From positions 1-37,757 of the IMG/VR virus record IMGVR_UViG_3300034418_001444: DNA of 37,757 nt, one strand, 5' to 3'. Shown piece by piece: positions 8,913 to 16,209 of the stretch. The DNA is from a virus. The notes beneath the pieces were generated by a model, which had not been told where the DNA came from, did no database searches, and was given only the letters and a program-made list of their open reading frames with translations. The translations under genes and the position numbers were made by a program. Each line of letters starts with the position of its first letter. The first letter of the stretch is position 1.

Positions 8913-9641
8913 ATGCCCGGAATTCGAGCAATAAACGACCGTAGTAACCGTACATCGTCAGAGCGTTCAGCCAGCAACAGTAACCGTAAAGACGTATTCT
9001 TTAAGGATGGCGATCAGGCTTTCATGATTCCTGTTGCCACAGGTGATGATAACGACCCTTACTTGGATGAGTTTTGGATGTACACCTTCCAAGACGGGAG
9101 TTCTTACAAGACCGTGATAGAGGGACCTAACGGTCCGATGGGAGCAATCCCTGAGGGAACTCGTCCTTCACACAAGTTTGCGTTTTGGGCGTATGTCACA
9201 GAGATCTTTCACTCATCCAATCCTAGGAACAATGACTACTGGCAGCTTGTTTCAGGTCCCGGAGGACAGAAGATGTTTAAGGAAGAGGTTAACGCCTTCC
9301 GTGTCGTAACCCTAAGCATGGGTCGAAGCAACTCACTATGGAACCAGCTTGTTGATGTGTACAGTGATTGGGGTAGTTTGAGCAAGGGTGTTATCAGGAT
9401 TCGTCGCAAGGGAGAAAAACTAGATACCACCTACACGATTTCAGCCACCCCTAAGGAAGATTCCATTCCTGAGTCCATGTATGACGAGCTTAATGCTCTA
9501 CCAAGCATTAAAGAATACATGCTTGATGTTTACTCAGAGAAGCCCCGCACAGAAACTGCAGAAGTTCCAGCGACTAAGGTGGCTCTAAAAGAAGACGATT
9601 TCGATTCCACTCCGTGGGATACAGAAGCTCTTCCCTTTTAA
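8913..9641 (+). CDS. putative single-stranded DNA-binding protein with acidic C-terminal tip
   Basis: This 242-residue protein starts with AGGAG 9 bases upstream. Its N-terminus is basic and polar (RAINDRSNRTSSERSASNSN). The centre is rich in aromatic residues suited to stacking on ssDNA (LDEFWMYTFQ, HKFAFWAYVTEIFHSS, SLWNQLVDVYSDW). The end is acidic and closes with EDDFDSTPWDTEALPF, similar in style to the DDDIPF tip by which SSB proteins recruit partners, and to the acidic tails of T7 gp2.5 and T4 gp32. Its position between primase and polymerase fits an SSB. No sequence-level family match is certain. Confidence 0.6.
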   Translation: MPGIRAINDRSNRTSSERSASNSNRKDVFFKDGDQAFMIPVATGDDNDPYLDEFWMYTFQDGSSYKTVIEGPNGPMGAIPEGTRPSHKFAFWAYVTEIFHSSNPRNNDYWQLVSGPGGQKMFKEEVNAFRVVTLSMGRSNSLWNQLVDVYSDWGSLSKGVIRIRRKGEKLDTTYTISATPKEDSIPESMYDELNALPSIKEYMLDVYSEKPRTETAEVPATKVALKEDDFDSTPWDTEALPF

Positions 9642-9653
9642 GAAACAATAGTG

Positions 9654-9659
9654 TATACT
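9654..9659 (+). promoter_or_regulatory. weak candidate -10 box before DNA polymerase
   Basis: TATACT lies in the intergenic gap ahead of the polymerase. There is only a poor -35 match (TTCCCT, 17 bases upstream), and it does not match the AGTATAATAT decamer. It may be an early or middle promoter, or chance. Confidence 0.3.
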
Positions 9660-9661
9660 AG

Positions 9662-9694
9662 AGAGGCTCGTCGGAATACCAACGGCGAGCCTCT
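9662..9694 (+). promoter_or_regulatory. stem-loop in the leader of the DNA polymerase gene
   Basis: A 12-base-pair stem with one G-U pair forms between 9662-9673 and 9683-9694, closing a 9-base loop (GAATACCAA). It is followed by TATTCTT rather than a long T run, and the AAGGAGG ribosome site begins 7 bases after it. It could be a weak terminator after the SSB-like gene, an RNA-processing site, or a structure that tunes polymerase translation. Confidence 0.6.
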
Positions 9695-9712
9695 ATTCTT
9701 AAGGAGGCATGT

Positions 9713-11722
9713 GTGATAGTTTTAGACCCTGTACAATACAGAACTGCAATCAGTATTCTGTCTAAACACTCTCAATGGGTAGTTGACTGTGAAACTAATG
9801 GGCTTGACCCATACTCATATAACCAGCTATGTGGGATTGGCATAGCTGTTCCTAACAATGCCTTTTATTTTCCTTTTAGGCATCAAACGCTTGGAGGAAA
9901 TATAGATTCCTCTTTCCTGCCTATGCTTATAGAGCAGATGAATAAGGTTAAAACTCTTATTGCTTACAACTTAAAGTTTGATATCCCCTTTCTTGAGAAG
10001 GAAGGTTTGGATGTTTCAGATAAAGAGTTGATTGACGTTCTAGTCATGGTACGTCTTACAGAATCAAGTACTGTAGAATCTCTCACACTTACGGAGACGA
10101 TTACTAGAAGATTTGGTGAGGCAAATGCTGCCTACGACAAAGAGACAAAACAAATCTTAATTAAGAATAAATGGAAGAAAGATTTCTCTTTATGTCCAAC
10201 TGAGATACTTGGTCCTTACTGCATAAAGGACGCAGAGTGGACACTTAAGATTTATGAAGATAGCCTAGAAAAAATCAAGCGTAGTGAGCAAGAACAGGTA
10301 TTCCAGATTCAGAATAATCTAACTAAAGTGCTTCTGGACATGGAACGCCGAGGTATAGCAATTGACCAGAAGTATGCAGTTACTATGGGTTCTAAGCTGG
10401 TTAACCGTCTAGCTGAGATAGAACAAAGAATTTACGCAAGTGCTGATAAAGTCTTCAATATAGCTAGTCCCTCACAGGTAGGGGAGTATTTCAATTCCAT
10501 TGGAATTAATTCTCCTATGAAGACCGACAAAGGACAGGATGCGTGGAATGAGGGGGCGTTAGTGCAGATTAACCACCCCGTTGCAGGTTTAATTAGGCAG
10601 TATCGAACGCTTCTTAAGCTTAAGTCTACCTATGTAGATCCCTATATCGAAACTCCTGTGATGCATACAACCTTTGCAAATTGGGGCACTGTAACAGGAA
10701 GGCTCTCTTCTAGAGAACCGAACCTACAGAACATTCCCCGTAACCACTTCAAACTATACGATGTCACACTGGATGAGAAAGGTTTAAGTGAAGTGCGGGA
10801 TCGTGTGGGAGCAACCATTGCTTCCAAGGGTGGTTCAGCAGCAGATAGTCTTAACCTAAGTCCTGAGGTGTTAGAAGCGTGGGGATTTGTCGGAGATGAG
10901 TCCTACGACGATAATGATGAAGGGCAGATAGCAATGCGAAGGCTGTTTGTTCCTCGTAAAGACTATACTCTAGTCAGCTATGACTATTCTCAGATGGAAG
11001 TACGTATGTTTATGTACTACATCGGTAACCCCGCTATGCTGGAGTTAATGAAACAGGGTGATGTAGACTTCCATGGTGAAGCTGCTAAGATTGCGTTTAA
11101 GGTGGATAAGGATCACCCAGAGTATAAGTTCTACCGCCAACTAGCTAAAACTATTACATTTGGAGTTATTTATGGGATTGGTCGAGATAAGCTAGCACAA
11201 CAGTTGAATACAACTCCAAACAAAGCTGCTCAGTACAAGCAGGAGTACTTCAATAATATTGAAGGTTCTAAAACCTTTTTTGACACTGTTGTGCGGATGA
11301 TAGAACATCGTGGTTGGGTTAGGAATAAATATGGTCGAATCTATAAAGTTCCTAAGGATAAGGGGTATAAGGCAGTTAACTATCTGATTCAGGGTACAAG
11401 TGCCGACCTACTCACAGAACGGATGATTGAAGTCAATAAGTATCTATCGACTAAGAAAAGTAATCTGTTGTTACAGATACATGATGAGATCATTTGTGAA
11501 ATTCATAACGATGAGGCTATCGAAGCAATACCAGCTATTCGTAAGCTTCTAACAGACAACAGTTTAAATATTCCTCTACAGGTAGACTTAGAGGTTTGTG
11601 ACCCATCGTGGGCAACAAAGGAGGAGATTACTATTATGGACGGTATCCCAATACGGGGTAAACTTAAAGAATGTAAACCCAAACCAGTATTAGATGTAGT
11701 AGACTTACTGGAATGGGACTAA
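9713..11722 (+). CDS. family A DNA polymerase with 3'-5' proofreading exonuclease
   Basis: The start is GTG at 9713 (AAGGAGG at 9701-9707); the ATG at 9709 is out of frame and stops early. The 669-residue enzyme has an active proofreading domain: Exo I VVDCETNG (Asp25, Glu27), Exo II N86-x3-D90, Exo III Y169-x3-D173. The polymerase core shows motif A SYDYSQMEVRM (Asp424, Glu429), motif B/O-helix R475-x3-K479-x3-F483-x3-Y487 and motif C QIHDEI (His590, Asp591). The 5'-3' exonuclease domain of bacterial Pol I is absent, as usual in phages. Phe483 corresponds to E. coli Pol I F762. This is the phage replicative polymerase. Confidence 0.95.
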   Translation: MIVLDPVQYRTAISILSKHSQWVVDCETNGLDPYSYNQLCGIGIAVPNNAFYFPFRHQTLGGNIDSSFLPMLIEQMNKVKTLIAYNLKFDIPFLEKEGLDVSDKELIDVLVMVRLTESSTVESLTLTETITRRFGEANAAYDKETKQILIKNKWKKDFSLCPTEILGPYCIKDAEWTLKIYEDSLEKIKRSEQEQVFQIQNNLTKVLLDMERRGIAIDQKYAVTMGSKLVNRLAEIEQRIYASADKVFNIASPSQVGEYFNSIGINSPMKTDKGQDAWNEGALVQINHPVAGLIRQYRTLLKLKSTYVDPYIETPVMHTTFANWGTVTGRLSSREPNLQNIPRNHFKLYDVTLDEKGLSEVRDRVGATIASKGGSAADSLNLSPEVLEAWGFVGDESYDDNDEGQIAMRRLFVPRKDYTLVSYDYSQMEVRMFMYYIGNPAMLELMKQGDVDFHGEAAKIAFKVDKDHPEYKFYRQLAKTITFGVIYGIGRDKLAQQLNTTPNKAAQYKQEYFNNIEGSKTFFDTVVRMIEHRGWVRNKYGRIYKVPKDKGYKAVNYLIQGTSADLLTERMIEVNKYLSTKKSNLLLQIHDEIICEIHNDEAIEAIPAIRKLLTDNSLNIPLQVDLEVCDPSWATKEEITIMDGIPIRGKLKECKPKPVLDVVDLLEWD

Positions 11723-11743
11723 CTAATTAGAAGGAGTAGATTA

Positions 11744-11965
11744 ATGGCTAAGGTATCACAAGAATTATCTTTTACCGTAAATCTAGGTAACTATAATTCT
11801 GCTAAGGCAACTGTTGGTATTTACGACCTTGACTTAGATCATGATGTCGATGAACAGCTTGAAGAAGCTAAGAAAGCTTTAGGTAAGGCATTTGTACAGG
11901 TTTACAAGATGGTTGATGCGGAAGTAGAAAAGATTATCAAGGAGGCTGATTCCAACGATGGGTAA
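11744..11965 (+). CDS. small acidic hypothetical protein
   Basis: This 73-residue protein has an AAGGAG site 8-10 bases upstream. It consists of a beta segment (LSFTVNLGNYNSAKATVGIY) followed by an acidic helix (DEQLEEAKKALGKAFVQVYK). No catalytic residues can be assigned and the family is not recognised. It lies between the DNA polymerase and the MazG-like gene and overlaps the latter by 8 bases, so translation is probably coupled. Confidence 0.5.
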   Translation: MAKVSQELSFTVNLGNYNSAKATVGIYDLDLDHDVDEQLEEAKKALGKAFVQVYKMVDAEVEKIIKEADSNDG

Positions 11966-12221
11966 TGAACTAACTAGAAGTAATGTTATGTTGGCTGTTT
12001 TGGGTGAGCGGGAGAAGCAGGACTTTAAGTGGGGAGATCAAACACATAACAGTGACCAGTTATGGACAGTTATCCTTACGGAGGAGTTAGGTGAAGTAGC
12101 TCGTGAGGTCTATGAAAATAATCCTTCGGCTATGTTTAAGGAAATAATTCAGTGTGCGGCTGTTTGTTTTGCATGGGCAGAAGCATACCTAAATAGGAGT
12201 GAACTGTATGACAGCAAGTGA
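11958..12221 (+). CDS. MazG-like nucleotide pyrophosphohydrolase
   Basis: This 87-residue protein shows the single-domain MazG-like pattern: an early ERxKQxxKWG segment (GEREKQDFKWG), the metal-binding helix LTEELGEVAREVYE (E-E-x2-E) and a third helix (EIIQCAAVCFAWAEAYL) with further acidic and aromatic positions. Relatives hydrolyse NTPs or dNTPs to monophosphates, and phage versions may adjust nucleotide pools or alarmones during infection. The ATG is 14 bases after an AGGAGG site, a rather long spacing, and the end overlaps the recombinase start by 14 bases. Confidence 0.75.
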   Translation: MGNELTRSNVMLAVLGEREKQDFKWGDQTHNSDQLWTVILTEELGEVAREVYENNPSAMFKEIIQCAAVCFAWAEAYLNRSELYDSK

Positions 12222-13167
12222 GCTATTTAAGAATCTTTTAGAGGATAAGAATTTAGGATTAGTTACGGGTAATTCAGATGAATTCTCGTATGAAAAGATT
12301 CCGTTTAACATTCCCGCTCTTGATCGTATTACTAACGGAGGTATACCAAAGAAGAAGTTTTCTCTTTTCTTTGGAGGATGGTCTTCCGGTAAATCCTACC
12401 TAGCAAGTCAGCTATGCCTATCAGTACAGCAGTCAGATGGTGTAGCTTTGTGGGTAGATACTGAGATGTCATGGGATGCTACATGGATGGAGAAGTGTGG
12501 TATAGACACTGAGAACATCTTAGTTAAACAGGCTTCGTCTGCAGAAGAAGCTTACCGTGCTATGGAAGCGGGACTAAAAGCTGGTGTAGACATTGTTATT
12601 CTAGATAGTGTTGCAGGACTAATTCCTGAGGATATTACTGAGAATAAGGATTCTTTTGGCTATAGTCCTATTGCATGGCAAGCACGGTCATGGAATCAGG
12701 CTCTTGTACGACTGTTGCCTCTTTTGAAGAACGGGTCAGCCTTAGTGGTAATTAACCAAGTACGTGGCTCTATGGGACCGGTATCAGCTATTGAAACCAT
12801 GCCGGGTGGTAAGGGTCAGCAGTTCTTTGCTCATGCTGTTATGGAAACTCGTAGAGGTGAGTACATAAAAGAGAAAGACCAGCGTGTTGGCTTCATGATT
12901 AAAGCGGGTCTGTTAAAGGATAAGTTTGGGGGCGAACGCTGGGAACAGATTGAAATCCCCTTCAGAATTGAAGGTGGTATTGATGCTAATGAAACTTACT
13001 TACGGGAAGCCTTAGAAAAGGGTATCATTACTAAGAAGGGTGCGTGGTATTACTGTGACAACTTCCCTGAAACCCGTATCCAAGGATTTGACAATCTTCG
13101 TAAATTTGCTGAACAGTATCCAGAATCTATGGAGAAAATCATCAATGCCGTACAAATATTGGACTGA
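12208..13167 (+). CDS. RecA/UvsX-like recombinase
   Basis: The ATG at 12208 is preferred because AGGAG (12195-12199) lies 8 bases upstream; a GTG at 12199 in frame would lie within that site. The 319-residue product has a RecA-type ATPase core with Walker A GGWSSGKS (residues 56-63, Lys62), the conserved LWVDTEMSWD segment, Walker B VDIVILDSVAGL (Asp133), and VVINQVRGSMG followed by MPGGKGQQFFAHAVMETRRG, which resembles the L2 and C-terminal RecA core. It would catalyse strand exchange in recombination-dependent replication and repair, together with the nucleases and resolvase downstream. Confidence 0.85.
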   Translation: MTASELFKNLLEDKNLGLVTGNSDEFSYEKIPFNIPALDRITNGGIPKKKFSLFFGGWSSGKSYLASQLCLSVQQSDGVALWVDTEMSWDATWMEKCGIDTENILVKQASSAEEAYRAMEAGLKAGVDIVILDSVAGLIPEDITENKDSFGYSPIAWQARSWNQALVRLLPLLKNGSALVVINQVRGSMGPVSAIETMPGGKGQQFFAHAVMETRRGEYIKEKDQRVGFMIKAGLLKDKFGGERWEQIEIPFRIEGGIDANETYLREALEKGIITKKGAWYYCDNFPETRIQGFDNLRKFAEQYPESMEKIINAVQILD

Positions 13168-13447
13168 CCAAGAAAAGTTAGTACAAAGATGTATTGAAGA
13201 AGCGGGCTTGAGGTATATAACCCAAGCCTACTTCGGCAAATACGCTGTTGATTTTTATTTACCTGAATTGAATGTTGGTATTGAAGCTGACGGTCCTTTC
13301 GGGCACTTAAAAAAGAGAGATGAAAAAAGAGATGAAGACTTGAAAAATCAAGGTCTTCATGATATAATTCATTTCAAAGAAAATACATTAGAGTCAATAA
13401 GGACTAAATTATGGCAGGAATTAAACAGATTAAATCAGGAATTGTAA
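13145..13447 (+). CDS. Vsr/DUF559-like PD-(D/E)xK endonuclease
   Basis: The frame is open further upstream, but the ATG at 13145 has GGAGA 9 bases before it and gives a natural 100-residue protein overlapping the recombinase end by 23 bases. The core YAVDFYLPELNVGIEADG matches the DUF559/Vsr fold (Asp, then E-x-D-G), followed by a His (GPFGHLK), a basic helix (KKRDEKRDEDLKNQGLHD) and a hydrophobic strand IIHFKE. Vsr-type enzymes nick DNA at mismatches or act as small nicking nucleases. Here it probably handles recombination or replication intermediates. Confidence 0.7.
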   Translation: MPYKYWTDQEKLVQRCIEEAGLRYITQAYFGKYAVDFYLPELNVGIEADGPFGHLKKRDEKRDEDLKNQGLHDIIHFKENTLESIRTKLWQELNRLNQEL

Positions 13448-14097
13448 GTAAGAATAAAATAGTATCTTCTAACTCTACTCTTCCTAAGTTAATTGAAAAA
13501 ACTATAGTAGAACCAAATCGAGCACCAAGTCAAGGAGTCTTCTATCCATCTTCTTTGGGCAGTCCTTGTGATAGGTACTTGTACTTGGCTTATAATGGAC
13601 AGCTTCCTCCTATGGATGTGAATCCCAAGCTTCAACGGGTATTCGATCATGGGGGTACGTTTGAAGATAGAATGGAACACTACCTAACTAAAGCAGAAAT
13701 TCTTGTAGACCGTGAGGTAGTTGTTAAGTATGCAGACCCTCCAATTTCCGGTAGATTAGACTTCCTTATTAAGGATAAGGATGAAAGTACCGTGGTGTTG
13801 GAGTTAAAAACAATTAAGAGTAGTTTATTTACTAATCTATTTGAACCCAAACCGGAACACCTAGTTCAGGTACAGCTTTACTTAAATACCACTGAGTACA
13901 GTCTTGGGTATATCATTTATGAGAATAAAGATACTCTGGATTGGAAATGCTTTAAAATTAAGCAGGATGAAAAAATGTGGCAGGATTTAACAGAGCGGTG
14001 TCACACTATTATGAGTATGACTACGGCTCCGGAAAAATGCACGGGTGCTTGGTATTGTGATTGTAAGAAAGTATCAACACAAGGAGTTTTGATTTAA
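13411..14097 (+). CDS. Cas4/RecB-like PD-(D/E)xK exonuclease with probable Fe-S cluster
   Basis: This 228-residue protein overlaps the preceding gene by 37 bases. The nuclease core is SGRLDFLI (Asp117), VVLELKTIK (Glu131, Lys133) and HLVQVQLYL, the QhxxY-like motif of RecB/Cas4 nucleases. One Cys near the N-terminus (SPCDRYL, Cys53) and three near the C-terminus (Cys210, Cys216, Cys218) match the four-Cys [4Fe-4S] arrangement of Cas4 and AddB. Relatives are 5'-3' or 3'-5' exonucleases on single-stranded ends. Between RecA-like and RuvC-like genes, it most likely resects DNA ends for recombination. There is no CRISPR array or cas1/cas2 in the window. Confidence 0.8.
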   Translation: MAGIKQIKSGIVSKNKIVSSNSTLPKLIEKTIVEPNRAPSQGVFYPSSLGSPCDRYLYLAYNGQLPPMDVNPKLQRVFDHGGTFEDRMEHYLTKAEILVDREVVVKYADPPISGRLDFLIKDKDESTVVLELKTIKSSLFTNLFEPKPEHLVQVQLYLNTTEYSLGYIIYENKDTLDWKCFKIKQDEKMWQDLTERCHTIMSMTTAPEKCTGAWYCDCKKVSTQGVLI

Positions 14098-14615
14098 TGC
14101 GAAAACGGTGGTCATACAATGATGCTATTAGTCAAGCAAATGATTATGTGGCTAACCTAAATATTCCAAAGATTAAGTTTCAGCTTGATAAGCCCGAAGC
14201 CGATCTGAATTTTGCTGATGTGATGAATGCTTCAGCAAAAGAATTATCCGATTATTTAGTTATGTATGGTGGGATTAAAGGCTTGTTAGAGCAGCATGTA
14301 GCTGACTTAGAAGCTCGTAAAGGAGCAATGCAAGCGCAGTTTGATGAAGCGTATAACATTTCTTTATTCCAAGTTACTGAAAAGTATAGAATTGAAAATG
14401 AAAGGAAACCAAGTAAGGAACAATTGCGGGGAGAAATACTTATGGCTAACCCAGCGTTGATGGATTTACTAAGGGACAGTATAGACGTAACTACAATTTA
14501 TAATAAAACCTTAGGAGAATTACGTTTATATACATCTGCTTACGCTACTGTATCCAGAGTTGTTGCTTTAAGAACTAAGTCTTATGAGGAGAGTATTTAT
14601 GGAAGAGATGCTTAA
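14097..14615 (+). CDS. hypothetical helical protein in recombination cluster
   Basis: This 172-residue protein shares one base with the stop of the Cas4-like gene (TTTAATG). It is strongly helical, with a likely coiled-coil-like section (GLLEQHVADLEARKGAMQAQ) and no Cys, metal or nucleotide motif. The family is not recognised. Its fixed place between exonuclease and resolvase suggests an accessory role in recombination, such as a partner for the nuclease or recombinase; this is inference from context only. Confidence 0.5.
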   Translation: MRKRWSYNDAISQANDYVANLNIPKIKFQLDKPEADLNFADVMNASAKELSDYLVMYGGIKGLLEQHVADLEARKGAMQAQFDEAYNISLFQVTEKYRIENERKPSKEQLRGEILMANPALMDLLRDSIDVTTIYNKTLGELRLYTSAYATVSRVVALRTKSYEESIYGRDA

Positions 14616-14769
14616 TACGGTAAGTATGCTTGAGTTGTGCTTAGCTGCTATAAAGTTTGATATTCTTCAAGAGAATCAGCACAGCATTCTTCAGAAAGTA
14701 GACTACATGGCGGAAACTATTTTGGATTTTAACGAACTAGTTGAAAATTCTTACGGTGTTGAAGAATAA
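14599..14769 (+). CDS. small helical hypothetical protein
   Basis: The ATG at 14599 is chosen over the in-frame ATG at 14584 because a GAGGAGA ribosome site sits between them, about 7 bases before 14599. The 56-residue acidic product is predicted to be helical throughout (LELCLAAIKFDILQENQHSI). No domain is recognised. It overlaps the genes on both sides by a few bases, so it is translated as part of the recombination operon. Confidence 0.5.
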   Translation: MEEMLNTVSMLELCLAAIKFDILQENQHSILQKVDYMAETILDFNELVENSYGVEE

Positions 14770-15215
14770 TGTATGCAGGATTTGATTGTTCATCAAAAGC
14801 TATTCATTGTGTTCTTATTGATGATAATGAAATGATTATAGAACAAATCAAATTTTCTAGTGTACACAAGGATTTTGAGTTTAGATTCTATGAGATTCTA
14901 GATAAGTTTCATGACCATTTAAGTATAATAAATATGAACATGGCAGCAATTGAGTCCGCCATATACATACAAAATGCAAAGGCCACAATAGCGATAGCTT
15001 CAATCGTGGCGGGCGTAAAATACGGACTTCATAGGCTAGGCATCTCATTTGCCGCCGTGGACAATAATACATGGAAGAGACAGGTAATAGGAAAAGGTAA
15101 CGCAAAGAAAGCTGATATAATGGCATTTGCTGTAGCTAAATGGGGAGAAGTGTTCCCCGAACAAGACTATGCTGATGCAGCGTGTATCGCTTTATGGAGG
15201 AAAAAGTATGGTTAA
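14769..15215 (+). CDS. RuvC-like Holliday junction resolvase
   Basis: This 148-residue protein has the RuvC layout: Asp6 in the first strand (MYAGFDCSSKA), Glu62 (MAAIESAIY), a central region ending in VDNNTWKRQVIGKGNAKKAD and the C-terminal pair Asp133/Asp136 (DYADAACIALW), matching E. coli RuvC D7, E66, D138 and D141. The length is close to bacterial RuvC (about 170). It would cut four-way junctions or branched DNA before packaging. Its start overlaps the previous stop (TAATG), and its end overlaps the next gene by 8 bases. Confidence 0.85.
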   Translation: MYAGFDCSSKAIHCVLIDDNEMIIEQIKFSSVHKDFEFRFYEILDKFHDHLSIINMNMAAIESAIYIQNAKATIAIASIVAGVKYGLHRLGISFAAVDNNTWKRQVIGKGNAKKADIMAFAVAKWGEVFPEQDYADAACIALWRKKYG

Positions 15216-15678
15216 GAAACCAGTATTCTATACTCAAATGTCTAAAACCGAAGAATCGGTTTCTTACGAAGATAAGTTGCCTGAGGGCATCACCTTCGAG
15301 CAGTTTAAAGCTGATAAAGGTGTTGTGGTTTGGTGTAAGTACACAGACTGCATTCACAATCACAGTTTCAAAGACACTCAACGAACTACAGGGACTTTGC
15401 GTAAAGATTTGAATTTTAAACCCATCGTAGAATCTGAAGCCGTTTGGCAGGGTGTATGCACTAGAGATGAGATAGGAATTTCCTTTCAGAGTGTTATCTC
15501 TCCCACAGGAGGAAAGTTTAAGGTTCCTTCTTGTTTTGTAGCAGCTACCAATAAGACAGGGTACATGGATTTTAGTAGACTTCTACAGTCTGATGGATCT
15601 CCCTATGGTGGTAGTATCGACTCTCAGAACCCCCAACATGCAGCGTTTCATTACGGAACAGCGGAGTACGGAAACTAA
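15208..15678 (+). CDS. hypothetical protein before terminase
   Basis: The frame is open from 15169, but the ATG at 15208 has GGAGG at 15196-15200 and is taken as the start, giving 156 residues. Visible features are WCKYTDCIHNHSF, a possible metal site with two Cys and two His, two further Cys (GVCTRDE, PSCFVAA), and a Gly/Ser-rich end. No family is recognised. It ends 3 bases before the small terminase gene. Confidence 0.5.
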   Translation: MVKKPVFYTQMSKTEESVSYEDKLPEGITFEQFKADKGVVVWCKYTDCIHNHSFKDTQRTTGTLRKDLNFKPIVESEAVWQGVCTRDEIGISFQSVISPTGGKFKVPSCFVAATNKTGYMDFSRLLQSDGSPYGGSIDSQNPQHAAFHYGTAEYGN

Positions 15679-15681
15679 CTA

Positions 15682-16209
15682 ATGCCCAAAATTATTCCCA
15701 ATGAAGCTAAGACCCGTGCCTTAGAGTTATACCTAGAAAATGTATACTCAGCACGAGAAATAGCCGATACCCTTACAACAGAGTTTATGGTTGATATTAG
15801 TAATCAGACTGTATATTCGTGGATTAAGCGGTATAAGTGGGACGAACAACTAGAAAAGGCCAAGGTTAAGGCTATTGAAAAAGCGGCTGAAACTGAATCA
15901 GAACGTCTAGCTCGTTTACAGAAAGAGCATCTAGATGTATATGAAAACATACGTCGTAAAGCTTATTCTGAATTAAACGTCTTAACCTTTGACCGTGCAA
16001 TTGATGCTGTTAAAGCTGCAACAATGGGTATTCAAGGAGAGCGGCAGGTCCTAGAGGGATTAATCAATCTTCAGTTTGTACAGGATGTAATACAAGTATT
16101 GATTGATGAGATTGATGATGCTGATCTTATGAAACGAATCGCAGCCAAACTTAAACTTCTTGTGGCAGCTAACACACGAGACGAAAAGAATTTGGTAGCT
16201 AATGGCTGA
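15682..16209 (+). CDS. terS: terminase small subunit
   Basis: This 175-residue protein begins with a helix-turn-helix (ALELYLENVYSAREIADTLT, then SNQTVYSWIKRYKW), the DNA-recognition domain usual in small terminases. It continues with a long charged helix (about 55-90, WDEQLEKAKVKAIEKAAETE), the oligomerisation region. The next gene, overlapping by 8 bases, is the large terminase. It would bind the packaging start site and regulate cleavage by the large subunit. Confidence 0.8.
   Translation: MPKIIPNEAKTRALELYLENVYSAREIADTLTTEFMVDISNQTVYSWIKRYKWDEQLEKAKVKAIEKAAETESERLARLQKEHLDVYENIRRKAYSELNVLTFDRAIDAVKAATMGIQGERQVLEGLINLQFVQDVIQVLIDEIDDADLMKRIAAKLKLLVAANTRDEKNLVANG

Noticed and set aside
13040-13144. 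Upstream extension of the Vsr-like gene
   Set aside because: The extra residues overlap the recombinase frame, and a ribosome site fits the ATG at 13145.
13411-14097. CRISPR-associated cas4 as part of a CRISPR locus
   Set aside because: No repeat-spacer array and no cas1 or cas2 is seen. Stand-alone Cas4-like nucleases are common in phages.
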